Shown here: positions 23,893 to 38,700 of the stretch, in pieces
Layout of the letters: the number at the start of each line of letters is the position of its first letter
Numbering within the stretch: the first letter of the stretch is position 1
Assembly: GCA_014905825.1 (NCBI GenBank)
Contig: JACGCN010000001.1
Span: 620,001 to 684,000, forward strand
Source of the DNA: Lyophyllum atratum
Lineage: Eukaryota; Basidiomycota; Agaricomycetes; Agaricales; Lyophyllaceae
Direction of reading: 5' to 3'
DNA: 64,000 nucleotides
Program-made: the position numbers and the translations under genes
Notes under the pieces: model-generated
What the model was told of the DNA's origin: nothing
Database searches by the model: none
What the model saw: the letters and a program-made list of their open reading frames with translations, nothing else

Positions 23893-24500
23893 TCATCCAC
23901 CGCAAATCCACTGCATTGACTTTCTACCATTACAATAAATCCAACATCGTCTTATAGCTATTGAAATGCTATCCTCATCGTCATCAGTGATATCTTTCGG
24001 CCTGTCTGGATACTGCGGAGATTCATCTCTTGAAGGTTTGGGAGGAATCGAGCAGCTCAGCACTTCGACAGACTTCGACTCGTCGTTGTCTCCCCCAACT
24101 ATGATCACCTTGCTCTGAACTTCAGAAAACCCATGTCGCCCAACGGTGTCGATTCCCCAACCAGGGATAGCAGTTGAAAATCCTGGTCTTTTGAGAATGT
24201 TAGGTTCCCTAGCGAGCACCGCACGAGAGTGCGGATCCTGGTCGTCGTCGTCCTGAACACAGTATATTCGGGCCTGAGTTGAGCTGGAGGCGGCATGATG
24301 GGTCTGGGTACTTCAAGAAGCTGGGGAATCTTAATTGTGAAGCGTTGAATTATAGGGTCAATGTGGGGGTAATAGTCAGCTTCCTTTGGATCTGAAATGC
24401 TATACCTGCAGAGAGGAAGGATGAGCTCTGATCCGCTGTAGGTATCATGAAAGTCAGACTTACAAGGGGCGAATATGCCCTTTGAGATTGCCAACGACAT
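23893..24500 (-). CDS. Hypothetical protein, frame uncertain
   Basis: I do not recognise this protein. From ATG 24500 (MSLAISKGIFAP) an intron of about 60-75 nt (donor GTAAGT, acceptor either CTGCAG or TTTCAG) leads to EADYYPHIDPIIQRF and VPRPIMPPPAQLRPEYT. At about 24252-24260 the convincing frame switches to one reading QDDDDQDPHSRAVLAREPN and later KVIIVGGDNDESKSVEVL, ending in an acidic DITDDDEDS segment near 23965. The two halves are separated by eight bases, GTGTTCAG, which start GT and end AG but are far too short for an intron. Either there is an indel or the true splice sites differ. No domain assigned. It lies 156 bases upstream of LIS1 on the same strand. Confidence 0.4.
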
Positions 24501-26991
<2,491 letters not shown>

Positions 26992-27289
26992 GGCATTTAA
27001 TACTGAAGGAGTGCTTGTTTCTTCGCTGCGGGTTCCATTAAAATTCGTAGATTGTGAACCGTTGGTAGTACGTAGAACCAAAAAAATTATTTTCACCATC
27101 ATTGGCTAGCAGCTACAATAAACGCAAGTTGATAGTAACGGTTGGAAGCTGGCCAGGAGCAACGGTCAGGGACCTCGACTCCGGACCTGGACTTCAGACC
27201 GATCCGGTATCACTATGTTCTTCCTATCTACCCAGATGGCGTGTAGGGATTGTCCTCCAGAAGTCGCACATGGTCTTCAAGGTCTTCAA

Positions 27290-27371
27290 GGCGCTATAGC
27301 CAAGTGGTTACGGCGACAGATTAGAAATCTGTTCCTCTTTGAGGGCGCAGGTTCAAATCCTGCTGGCGTCG
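27290..27371 (+). tRNA. tRNA-Ser (anticodon AGA)
   Basis: An 82-nt cloverleaf without intron. The acceptor arm GGCGCTA pairs with TGGCGTC (two G-T pairs), discriminator G. The D arm begins AGCCAAGTGGTTA. The anticodon stem ACAGA/TCTGT encloses TTAGAAA with anticodon AGA. The variable arm CCTC-TTT-GAGG is the long class II arm of serine tRNAs. The T arm is GCAGG-TTCAAAT-CCTGC. A-box and B-box internal promoters are evident. It lies 84 bases upstream of the protease start. Confidence 0.93.
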
Positions 27372-27454
27372 GCTGTATTTTTCCATTCAAAAGTTTTCCC
27401 CGGCCGGCGCCGGTGTAACTGCGACAGTCCTCAAATTGCCTTTTTCGACCGAAC

Positions 27455-30400
27455 ATGGCATTGTCCTCCGGCGGGATGGCAAGTCTGAGGCTGCAGTTAC
27501 GTCTTCTTGCCACCTCTTTCTACCTCTTACCACACAAGCAATCTCGCACTCTTGTTTCCCGATCTTACATGGCCACCGCTGCAGCCCACGACGATGAGTG
27601 GCGACGCGTCTCTCCCAACACCGCCCCGCCGTTCTCCGTCTTCACCAAGCCAATCCAGAAATCTGAACAGGACGATAGAGATTACCGGATTATAGAACTA
27701 TCCAATGGTTTACAAGCAACACTCGTGCACGATGCCAAAGCAGACAAAGCTGCTGCTAGTCTTGATGTTGCTGTGGGACATCTATACGATCCGGTGAGCC
27801 TGTTCCGCACAACTAGATCGTTGGGTGATCTGACGAAGGATGCGTAGGATGACATGCCAGGCCTTGCTCACTTCTGTGAGCATTTGCTATTCATGGTGAG
27901 TTCCTGGTACAATTCAGAGCAGCCCGATCTGGCTGTGATGACGTTCTGGTCGCATCAGCTGAATTAAGCTTCTATATATCAGGGTACAGAACAGTTTCCC
28001 CGGGAGAATGAATACTCAGAGGTGAGGCGCAATCTTCACCGCATGATATAGAGTGATATATCTTCCTCATAGTACCTTGCCAAAAACAACGGTGCCTCGA
28101 ATGCTTACACATCCACTTCCAACACGAATTACTACTTCAGTGTTGCGACGCCTGCGCTATCTGGAGCTCTAGAGCGTTTCGCTGCGTTCTTCCATTCTCC
28201 TCTCTTCTCCCCAAGCTGTACTTCCCGCGAATTAAATGCTGTCGATTCCGAGCACAAGAAGAACCATCAAGCGGATATGTGGCGTATCTTTCAGCTGAAC
28301 AAGCATCTCAGTAAAGAAGGTCATGTCTGGAGCAAGTTTGGGAGTGGAAACAGGGAGAGTTTGTCGAAAGCTGCAAAGGAACTCAAAGCCAAGGGGCTGT
28401 TAACGGAGAGTGCCTCTTCGACCCGCCCTCCTAGCCTCGCCCCGTCACCTATTCCGTCACGTATCGCTTCTCCTGCGCCATCAGTTGCCTCCACCGGCAG
28501 TGAAATTGAGGCAGACGGTGGCGCCATTGGTCGCGAAACACGTCGACGATTGGTGGAATGGTGGAGCAAAGAGTACTGCGCCAGCCGAATGCGCTTATGT
28601 ATTGTGGGACAGGGTAAATTATCCATATGCTGTGAATCCTACTTCGAAAAGCTACTGATGCAAAATTTAGAATCCTTGGATGAACTCTCTGAGCTTGCGT
28701 CGACCCTCTTTTCGCCTATTCCAAACCGTGAACGAGATGCTCTCCCTATGTTGCATGACCACCCGTTCGGACCTAATGAAAAGGGTGTGAGTTCTTCTTA
28801 TTCATAGCCATGCACCCAACGTTTTTCTGACCAATAACTCTAGACGCTTATCTCTGTCCAGACGATCATGTCCTTCCATGCGCTAGAAATTTCGTTTCCG
28901 ATGGACTACCAGCCTCCGTTTTGGAAACACAAGCCATCTCACTTCATTTCTCATTTTGTGGGACACGAGGGACCTGGATCGCTGTACTCGTATCTGAAGA
29001 ACAAGGGGTGGGTCACAAGCTTAAGTTCAGGGCCACAGAACCTTGCAAGAGGCTTTGCTATGTTTAAGATCACCGTACATTTGACCGAGGCTGGTTACGG
29101 TGCGTCGTGTTTTTGTCTCTCGCCCTAAATTTACTTATGTCACCAACAGAACACTATCGTGATGTTATTCTCGCATCCTTCCAGTACCTTGCTCTTCTTC
29201 GATCATCGAAATTCGACCCGTTCCATCAAAGTGAAGTAGCCAAGGTTTCTGAGATTCGTTTCCGTTTTGCAGAGAAGAGGCGGCCAGACGACTATGCGAC
29301 TTGGATATCGGAGCACATGGCTTGGCCTGTCCCCAAGGAACTGTTACTTAGCGCTCCCCAGTTAACATGGGACTGGGATTCCGAAGACGCAGAGGCCCAG
29401 ATCAAGCAATACCTGGAGTCTTTCCGAATCACCGAGGGCCGAGTGGTGCTAATGGCAACTGCCGCTGAGCATGCTAAACTCGCCCCCAATGCTACTTGGA
29501 CACAAGAGCCATGGTACGGAACTGATTATCGCGTCGAGCGATTTGATGAGGCGTTCATCGAAGAAGTGATCTCCTGTTCATTTATTACGACGCGTGCCAA
29601 AGTTGCTCAATGTACATTTTTCTGCAGGCTCAAGCTTCCAACAAGGTTCCCGAACTCTTCTTGCCTGGTCCCAACGAGTTCATACCCACGAACCTGGACG
29701 TGGAGAAGCGCACGGTCACTGAGGTATGTATACCGCCAACAACCTTGTGTTGATGTGATTGTTGCTCATTCCCCGAAAGCCGCTCAATCGCCCTCACCTC
29801 ATCCGCGAGACACCGCTCTCAACTCTATGGCACAAGCGGGACGACCGCTTCTTCGTACCCAAAGCTCATGTCATGCTCGACATTCGCAGGTATGGCATGA
29901 CTATCTACCCCTTTTTCAAAGTTCTCACAACGCCTCCAGCGATGTTGTCAATGAGTCCCCTCGCGCAGCTGTCGTGACCAAGTGATCCAACTTCTTTATG
30001 TACACCTGAGTTGTGCTGAAGTATGAATGCTCCTAGGTTATACTCCGACCTCGTGAACGACGCTCTCTCTGAGTATGCCTACGACGCGGATCTTGCTGGC
30101 CTGTCGTACAATTTCATGTCACATACGAGCGGGCTATTCGTCTCGATTAATGGCTATAACGACAAGTTGACTGTTCTAGTGAAGAATGTACTGGAGAAGG
30201 CTAGAGGGCTCGCTATCGATCCCCACCGCTTGGCTGTGATGAAGGAACAAGTAAGCAAGTCGTTACGTGACCCTAGGGGCCATACTCAACAGATAAACAG
30301 AACAAAAGAGAATGGGAAAACTTCTTCCTCGGACAATCCTATTCTCTCTCCGATTATTTCGGTCGGTACATCTTGACCGAGCGACAATGGACGCTGGAGG

Positions 30401-31766
30401 AAAAATTGAAGGAATTGTCTTGTAAGCCCCAGTTGTAAAACTGCGATTGTCTTCTTATGTCCCTGGTTATTAGCTGTCACACCCGAAGAGATCCAGGCTC
30501 ACACCACGCGGCTTTTATCTCAAGTTCATCTACGAATGCTGGTAGCTGGGAACATCTACAAGGACGTGCGTAAACTGCCTTTATGAAGGTTCCAAGGTGA
30601 TATTGACATGCATGACAGGAGGCCATCAGAATCGCAGAAATAGCAGAGGAGGGCCTCGGAGTCTCTCCGCTCTCCCCGGTTGAATTGAACGACCGGGCGC
30701 TATTACTTCCAGACGGTATATATCTTCAAATGTCGAAGGGTTAAACCGTAACTCACCGATCATGCAGCCTCCAATCATGCATGGACCTGCCCAATCCCGA
30801 ATCCAAACCAGGCCAACTCGGCACTAACCTACTATGTTCATTTTGGGTCTATTGCGGATGAGCCACTCAGAGTGACTGCTTCCTTGCTTACGCAAATCCT
30901 CAGCGAGCCCGCTTTCAACGTCCTGCGTACCCAAGAACAGCTCGGTTATATTGTTCACTGTTCGGCCTGGTCACTGCCTGGAGCTGGCGAAAAAGGCCTG
31001 CGGATTGTCATCCAAAGCGAGAAGACGCCGGGATATCTGGAAGAACGCGTGGAATCGTTCTTAGGCGGCATGAAGTCGACCATTGAGAATATGACCGAAG
31101 AAGAGTTTGCTGAACAGAAGAACGGCTTGGAGAAGAAGTGGTTGGAGAAAGAGAAAAACCTGGCGGACGAGACGGCTAAGTTTATAAACCACATCAATAC
31201 TGGCCATTTGGACTTCTTAAGGAGTACGCCCACTTCTCATTTTCACTGCAAAGCTTCAACTGACGATCACTGCAGAGGAAACTGATGCGCGTCTGTTGAA
31301 GACCATCACCAAGGATGATGTCCTGAAGTTGTTCCTTTCGCATGTCCACCCATCGTCAGCCACGAGGTCCAAGCTCTCAGTCCACATGATTTCGCAGAAA
31401 CCGCGTCCAAAGAAAACCAGCGCCGCTGCTTCTCAGGCCTTCGAAGCCCTCCTGCGTGAAGCTAATATAGATGTGGATGAAAATATATGGAAGGAATCCC
31501 TAGGAGCCGATGGAACCCCACTAGCAAGCGATTTTACGAATTATTGGAAACAGGTCTTTGCATCCAAAGGCGAGGATGCCATGAAGCTGGTTGACGCCAT
31601 CCCCGAACTTGTGGAGAAGTACGCCGTCGATGGTGAAGGCGAGGACCCTATTCGATCGGATGTTTCGTACATCAAGGATCTGAAGGAGTTCAAGGCTGGC
31701 CTGGCTCCTTCCGTCGATCCGGGCCCCATGGTACAGTGGGGAGATCTGCCTGTGTCACGCTTTTAA
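27455..31766 (+). CDS. STE23: Insulin-degrading-enzyme-like M16 metalloprotease (Ste23 type)
   Basis: Zinc peptidase of family M16A; yeast Ste23 trims a-factor pheromone. The inverted zinc motif HFCEH is at 27869-27883 within PGLAHFCEHLLFM, followed by GTEQFPRENEYSE. Downstream come NNGASNAYTSTSNTNYYF, HSPLFSPSCTSRELNAVDSEHKKN, a C-terminal half with DLAGLSYNF and an inactive M16 repeat QEQLGYIVHCSAW. A Ser/Pro-rich insertion (about 28430-28520, SPIPSRIASPAPS) follows KGLLTESAS. About 15 introns of 45-85 nt. The N-terminus before WRRVSPNTAPP is Arg/Leu-rich and could target mitochondria; ATG 27455 is the first start, 27476 an alternative. The protein ends in PVSRF, not a standard peroxisomal tripeptide. 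About 1,100 residues, normal for the family. Confidence 0.9.
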
Positions 31767-32125
31767 TAACTAGGAAGGGCAGTAGATTATATTGACACAT
31801 TTTTTGCGCATTGTACACTTACATATACTTTAAACATCCGTTGCTCATCTTTGATCCATCGATAATAAGAAAAAAACGTGGGTGGGGCATCCCCTGACGT
31901 CCGGCATCGCGTAAGGATGCTTCTGAGAATTTGAACAGAGAGAAAATCGAGAGATGTATCGCATGGCACGACGTTGGAGGAGAGAGGGATACAGTACACA
32001 GGTAAGACAAATCTACCGATGGTCCCACCGGAGAGTAACAGACGAAGGTCATAATGGGTAGCCTGTGGTACATAAGTGGGATGCAGAGGATAACATGACA
32101 GCATGACTATGACAATGTGACTAGT
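31767..32125. other. Intergenic between convergent protease and CKS1
   Basis: About 360 bases forming both 3' ends. No gene seen; open frames on the minus strand lack motifs. Confidence 0.5.
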
Positions 32126-32592
32126 TCACTTCCTCCGAGGAGCCTGTTTGGTATGCTGCGGCGGAGCAACAAAATCCTTTGGTCGTCGGAAGAGAAGAAC
32201 GTGTGGTTCGGGCGCTGGAAAATTCAAGGATGCATATAAGGCCGACCTCCATAAATTACACGAGAGCCACTCACTATGAACTTCGTAATGCTCCCATCCT
32301 AGACTCTGTGTGATCCCGATACCCCGCCACTCCGGCTCAGCCAAGAGACGCAGCGTCCCGGTATCATCCTGATTGAAGAATTGCTTGGGTATCATCTTCA
32401 GGAGTTGTTTGGGCAGTATGACGTGCCGATATTCGTAGTCATCATCTGAGTAACGATCTGAATAGTGGATTCTAGCAAGCGATGATCAGCCTTGTGCAGC
32501 AGTCGGATATTGAGAAAACGTGGGACCAACTTCTCGATGTACTCTTCGAGTTTACGGTTTGCTTCCTTGCTACCTGCTACGTTTGCTGCCAT
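32126..32592 (-). CDS. CKS1: Cyclin-dependent kinase regulatory subunit Cks1
   Basis: Small adaptor binding CDK1 and phosphorylated targets. Three exons: [21 protein letters not shown], then [22 protein letters not shown] running through [36 protein letters not shown], then a final exon [17 protein letters not shown] with a short basic tail. This is the complete Cks fold; the phosphate-binding Arg/Ser/Trp residues and the HxPEPH hinge equivalent (HAPEPH) are present. The first intron (donor GTTGGT, acceptor GCTAG) is confirmed because it alone puts [11 protein letters not shown] in frame. About 115 residues. Divergent from MER3, with 176 bases between the start codons. Confidence 0.93.
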
Positions 32593-32711
32593 TGATGCTC
32601 GAGCTAGAGAGCTGTAAACGAATGCTAGCGACGAGGCGAACGAAGTAAAAAGCACCAGTGGGCAGAGTTAAAGCAGGACGCGGACCCCGTTGACGTGGTC
32701 ACATGACTCCG

Positions 32712-32717
32712 ACGCGT
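32712..32717. promoter_or_regulatory. ACGCGT (MluI cell-cycle box type) element
   Basis: The palindrome ACGCGT, in the context GACGCGTCAA, lies 120 bases before the CKS1 start and 52 before the MER3 start. In yeasts this sequence is bound by MBF for G1/S expression. The role here is inferred from sequence alone. Confidence 0.45.
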
Positions 32718-32768
32718 CAAATTCAAATTGATATGATCGTTCCCGTTCTGGTTTTGGTTCCGCCCATC

Positions 32769-35700
32769 ATGTCCTTCAACGAGCGCTTTACGCGAAAGAG
32801 CAATCATCTCTATGCCTCTTACCCCGTAAACTATCCTACCGCTCCAGGACGCCACAGCCCCTGCTCGATTGGGGAGGAAACATACGAAGAGAATTACGCA
32901 GATGATATAGGTGGGTGTATGCGCTTGGCTCGACATCTCATAGTTGACTACTCCTACAGAAACTCCTGTCGAGAGACGCATATTCCCTACTTATCAGACC
33001 TCCCATGCAGATGAATACGATGACATAGATGATTATGAAGAGTCTACCTATGGAAATCCTACGCACCACCAAGTGCAACTTGAAGGGAACCATCGCATGT
33101 TCCACGATTCACGTCTACAGGAAGAAATCAGATACTCTCCTTATAACTCTCGTGCTGGTCAAGATAATGCCTGAATATCCGTAGTCAAAGAGCTCACTAC
33201 GATGTCTGCAGGCTCGTACGATCCCCCCGACAATACTCATCCCGGTTATGACCACGAAGAAGCATACCCGGGACTAGATCCTCAGAGAAACTGCAGTCCT
33301 TCCTTATCTACGACAGATCTGAACCGTGGTCATCCTTGCACGGGACCTGCTACCATTTCTCGTGGATCTAACCCCAGAAATGCGCATGGGATACGCCTGC
33401 GACCAGTTTCTACCCTTCGTATGTCCATTGGCCCTCGCGCTACTGCATTATGCTGTATACCTCTCTTGCAGCGGATATTTACAGAGGCCTTTTCAAATTT
33501 GGAGTCTTCAATGCTGTGCAATCGGCTTGTTTCGACGACGTTCGTGATTTGCACGTTTATTCAATGATACTATCTAATAGCCACTAAGGTCTTCGACTCT
33601 AAAGAAAATATGGTGAACTGAGAATTTTCTTGCGCCATCAACATCCATTCACTCACGCCAAATAAATCTAGGTTATCAGCGGTATGGTTGCACACCTGTC
33701 AGTCATTCTTCTCGGATCTCAATCCCTATTAGCTCCAACTGGAAGCGGAAAGACGGTACTTTTTGAGCTTGCCATTATCAAGATGCTTACAGAATCAAGA
33801 AACACTGATGGATCTCTGAAATGTGTATATATGGCGCCTACGAAGGTCAGCGAATCTTTGAAGGGCGCTCGCATATACTGATAACGTCTCTTCAGGCCTT
33901 GTGTTCAGAGAGATATCGAGATTGGACGGCCAAGTTCGATCCTTTGGGGATAAAGTGTGAGTCGATTATGTCAGGAGTAACTCTGTGGTATTAGGTTAGC
34001 TGACCATGTAACAGGCGCTGAACTGACTGGAGACACCGTTCATTTTGGGCGAGGAGTTTGGGGCGATGCTAAAAAAGCCTCCATCATGTCCGTATGCTCC
34101 ATCACTCCAGTTACATCTTCCTCGTCATTGTTTTTCATTTTTATTCCTTTCCGTAGTATAACGACGGTAATCCGAGCTTCCCTAACTGTGCAATATCAAC
34201 TCACATGGTACAGGGCGAGAAATGGGACAGCCTTACGCGCAATTGGTTCGGACATTCGAATATGCGTGTTTTCTATTCTCATACTCGAAATCTAGGGGCG
34301 AGCATTCTCAGATCCTCTCTCAAATCCAGCTCTTTCTCATCGATGAGGTGTGCGCTACTTCACAACGTACCCCTCCACGGAAACATATAGTTTGCTCAGG
34401 TTCACATCCTTAACGAATCGCGCGGCAGCACATTGGAGGTGGTCGTATCTCGCATGAAGACGCGCGGCTCTTCCGTTCGATTTGTCCTCGTCTCAGCAAC
34501 GGTTCCCAATATCCATGACATCGCATCGTGGATTGGAAGCTCCGGAAATTCGCATATTCCGGCGAAAGTGTTTGAGGTGCGCCATGACCGTAGAGTCTAT
34601 ACAGTTATGTGACCTGATAACATTGTCAGTTCGGCGAAGAATTTCGGCCATGTAAGCTTACGCGGTTTGTCATTGGCGTGCATCGCCAGAGAGGACAGAA
34701 CGACTTCGTATTCACCAAGAATCTGGATTATAAACTATTCGCCGCCTTACAACAGCATTCCATGGGCAAGCCCATTCTCGTATTTTGTTCTACCAGAAAA
34801 GGTTCCTATGATGCCATTCATTCAAAATTCTTCTTGACAAGAGATTTCAGGGGTATTTACGACAGCGGAGCAACTTATGAAGGACTACGCCGAAGCCGAG
34901 AAAAGCAAGAAAACATTACCTTGGTCGCACCCCAGAAGGTAAAGTAAATGCTTTGTAAAAGAACCAGATTACTCACTCTCAATCTGCATAGGGTCGAGCA
35001 GTCGTTTAACGATAAACGTTTGACGGGTACGCGTCGCAATCCGCCATATATAGCCTAACTTAAGCTGACCTGAAATATCAGAGTTCGCTTCCTTTGGTGT
35101 TGGTGTACATCACGCTGGATTGACTCTTGATGACCGGCGAGCAACGGAAGACCTCTATATAAATGGAGTATTGCGTATCGTCATTGCCACATCAGTACGC
35201 GTATACATTGACTTGGAAGCGATCGAATTAACTTAACCTTGTCAGACCTTGGCTGTTGGGGTCAATCTCCGTATGTTTCGAACAGACGTTCCATGATTTT
35301 GGATCTGATATCATATTATGCAGCTGCACATATGGTCGTTATTAAGGGCGTCCAGACTTTCCAGAATAACGCTTCAGTCGAGTACTCTGACCTCGATGTT
35401 ATGCAGATGCTGGGCCGTGCTGTAAGAGTTGTCCTAATTGAGAGACCGGCTCTTGAACTAATGCCATTATCGTCACTCGATGTTAGGGCCGACCCCAGTT
35501 CGGTCTGTCTTCATTCTGTCGTCTATGGCTACTTTCTCATACCCAGAGCAGACAAGGACGGAATTGCACTTATTTTCTGTGAGGAGGAGTTGGAAAATAA
35601 ATACCGAGCCCTCCTTCAGGGTAGAACCATTCTCGAGAGTTCTCTACATGCCAATCTTTCAGAACATCTCAACTCAGAAATTGGGCTCGGGACCGTCACG

Positions 35701-38700
35701 AGCATCTCGACAGCGAAGGAGTGGTTGCGTAGCTCTTTCTTGTTCCAGCGGATTCGCAAAAACCCAAATCATTACCGCCTTGGGAAGGAGGTCGATCAGA
35801 CATGGGAGGAACGAGTGGATGACCTGGTAATGCAAAGCGTGGATAAACTACGAGAGACACAGTTGGTGGAGACCTCGACTGAGGGTGCTGGAGCTGAAGA
35901 GCTAATATCAACCGAGTATGGTGATATTATGAGCAAGGTATGTTATTGGCGCGCGCTCTACATCGATTCATTCTCACCGATTTGCGGAGTTTTACATCCG
36001 GCAGTCGACAGTAAGACGCTACCCTGTTATACTCATCGGCTCTAAAACCGGCTCTTCAATTCAGATGGGTCTCATTTTGGCTCTGCCTGACCGCCCAACC
36101 CTACGGGAACTTGTAGGTGGCTGCTGCAATTATTGCCGTGGTTATTGACGTTGCAGCTTCAAAGCTTGAGATGATCTCCTCATCGGAAGAGTAGGTCTTC
36201 CCTTAAAATCCTTGCAGCCTGCTAAGGACAGTCCTTCTTATAGACTCTCCGAAACCAAATTGAGGGCTTCTGAAAAAACGGTCTATCCCACTCGCCTCTT
36301 CCTTATATGTCATCTCTTAACCTGGAGTATCGTCACAGGCGTTGAATAGGCTTCGGAAGCACCCAGACATTCGCTTTGAGATCAAGAAATTGGAAAAGAC
36401 AGCGGACAAGGTGTTTCTATTGATTCAAGTGAGTCCTTTCTCCACGATTCCAGAGCATCAGTGTCATAACGACATCGGTAGGCAGTTCTGGGTGGTATCT
36501 CTCTAAACACAGCGGAGTACAAGAGCGCAGACAGTCAACCTCAACTTGAAGCATTTGGTATTTTTCGACATGTCAGCCGAATCGCACGAGGTCCGTCTGT
36601 ATCATGTCTCCCCATGCAGCCATAAATGTCCCCCCTTAGCCATTGTGGAGGTCGGCGTAGTCAAGCGATTTGGGGCTCAAGTTAAATATGGTCTCGAACT
36701 GTACTATTCTTCTTCCTGCATTGTTGTTCTCATTACTCAGCATATCCTGCCAATTTTCAGAATGAGATGTCTGACCGCGAAGGCTTGGGAGGACAGGCCT
36801 GTTGTATTGCGTCAGCTTGAACAGATTGGCGAAAAATCGTGTGTATCTTTGATGTCGCCATAAAATGCACCTAATCTCTTTTCATTTTAGCATCAAGGTC
36901 TGCTCTTCCAGACAAAATTGAATTGCGCAGCCCCGTCAATGCGTAAATAGGTCCTCGCCGAGCATGGGATTACTTCCATCGCAAGCTTACTCAAGCAAGA
37001 TACTATTAGGATTGAAACGGTCAGTAGATAAACCTCTTTGATCGTTCAGCGCGACTCACAAGATTACATATCAGCTTCTCAACCGTCGTTCGCCGTTTGG
37101 TTTGGAACTTCTCGCATCTGCGCGGGATATGCCCCAATATCTCTTGAAAGTAACCCAACTAAACGTGTCTTCAAATGGAGGGAAAGATCCTGTAGAAATA
37201 GAGCTCTCCATAGAATGTGGCTTACAGGAATCGCATGAGGGCCAATCTTTCACCAAAGCGAAGAAAGATAAAGGTCGTAGTCCAAACATGACGGTGGTCC
37301 TGACAATATCGTCAGATATGGACTTGGTTGATTATCGTAGAATCTCGTGAGTGTATTCAGCAGATTCTGCCTGCGAAAGTTAACGGACCTTCTTGTCGGC
37401 AGCACGAAATCATTGAAAGAGAAAAAGTCATTTACGGTAACCGCCGAGCTAACACGACCTAGTCAATCGATACTTGTCCTCATCACGTCCGTGAGTGATT
37501 CTGTGCATCACATTGGAGCTGGAAGAGGTGAACCGTCTCAACGCAGGAAACAACGGCCGGTTTAGTGGTGACCGAGGTATACAAACCAGCACTATCTCCT
37601 AAAGAGTTCCCGACACCCAACACCCGACCGCCGACGTCCATCGTACGTCTTGAAGTAATTTCATTCTTCTTCTTGTTTTAACTTTGCGTTAGGATATCGA
37701 TTTAGCTGGGCTTGAAGAGGATGCTGATTTCTGGGACATGGATATCGACGGAAAAAGCGAGGAAGTGGTGCAAGTTCGGGACTTGACGAAGCCAAAAAGT
37801 ACTTCCTCCCCCTAAGTTCCTGCTTTGACTGACCTTTGTTTATAGCGATAATCGAAGACAAGGAGATGACTCTTTCCCGTAACGGCAAGGGTGCGAAGGT
37901 CCCGAAGAATCTGGATCGTAGTGAAGTTACACCGAAAGTGTTGCCCAATGGCAATTTCGAGTAAGAGTCTGAGGATCAAACCCATCTTCCTAGCTGATAG
38001 TCCATAGATGTAACCACCCTTGCAAGGACAAGAACAAGTGTCGACATCTCTGGTGAGCACAGTGCAGTCATTGACGTGACCAAACAAAGACTTCAAGTAC
38101 GTTTGTTCAGTTGCCGAGATGGTCTAGCCGATAAGCCTAAGAGGCGAGGCTCCGCTGGGAAGACGGTGCTAGAATCACCCAAACGACCAGCAACACGTCC
38201 TATTGCCGTGTCAGCCAAAGCAGAAAAATCTACTCGCAAACCGACCGACCGCAGACTTGAAGAACTCGAATCATTGCATAGTCGATCCAATGTTACGACC
38301 AACTTGAAGCTTTCGCCTGGCCATCGGTTGAAGCTGGACCGAGCGAGCGAGCTAAAGCGGAAACGCAAGCTCATCCCCGACTTCAATATCGAGTTTACGG
38401 TGCTGAGAGATTCTCAAGCCGCAAAGACGACAGGCTACGATTCGGCTGACATAGAAGAAGATGACGACCTTCCAGAAGCATTTGATATCCTCCAAACACT
38501 TGCTACTCATCCTCGACCTTGGACATCTCCTTCAGAGAACACCTACTCAAATTCGGACATGGACTCCCTCATCCGAGCTGTTCCTCTCGACGACATCGAA
38601 GTATCGACGACGGAACATCTCAAAGACGGCGAGGAGAATGAGAAACAGCACAAAGCCATATCGAAGTCTGAGTTAACTCCATCGCCAGATCATAGTATGC

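Noticed and set aside
27215..27513. Open frames across the tRNA-Ser region on both strands
   Set aside because: They overlap a complete tRNA cloverleaf and have no protein-like features.
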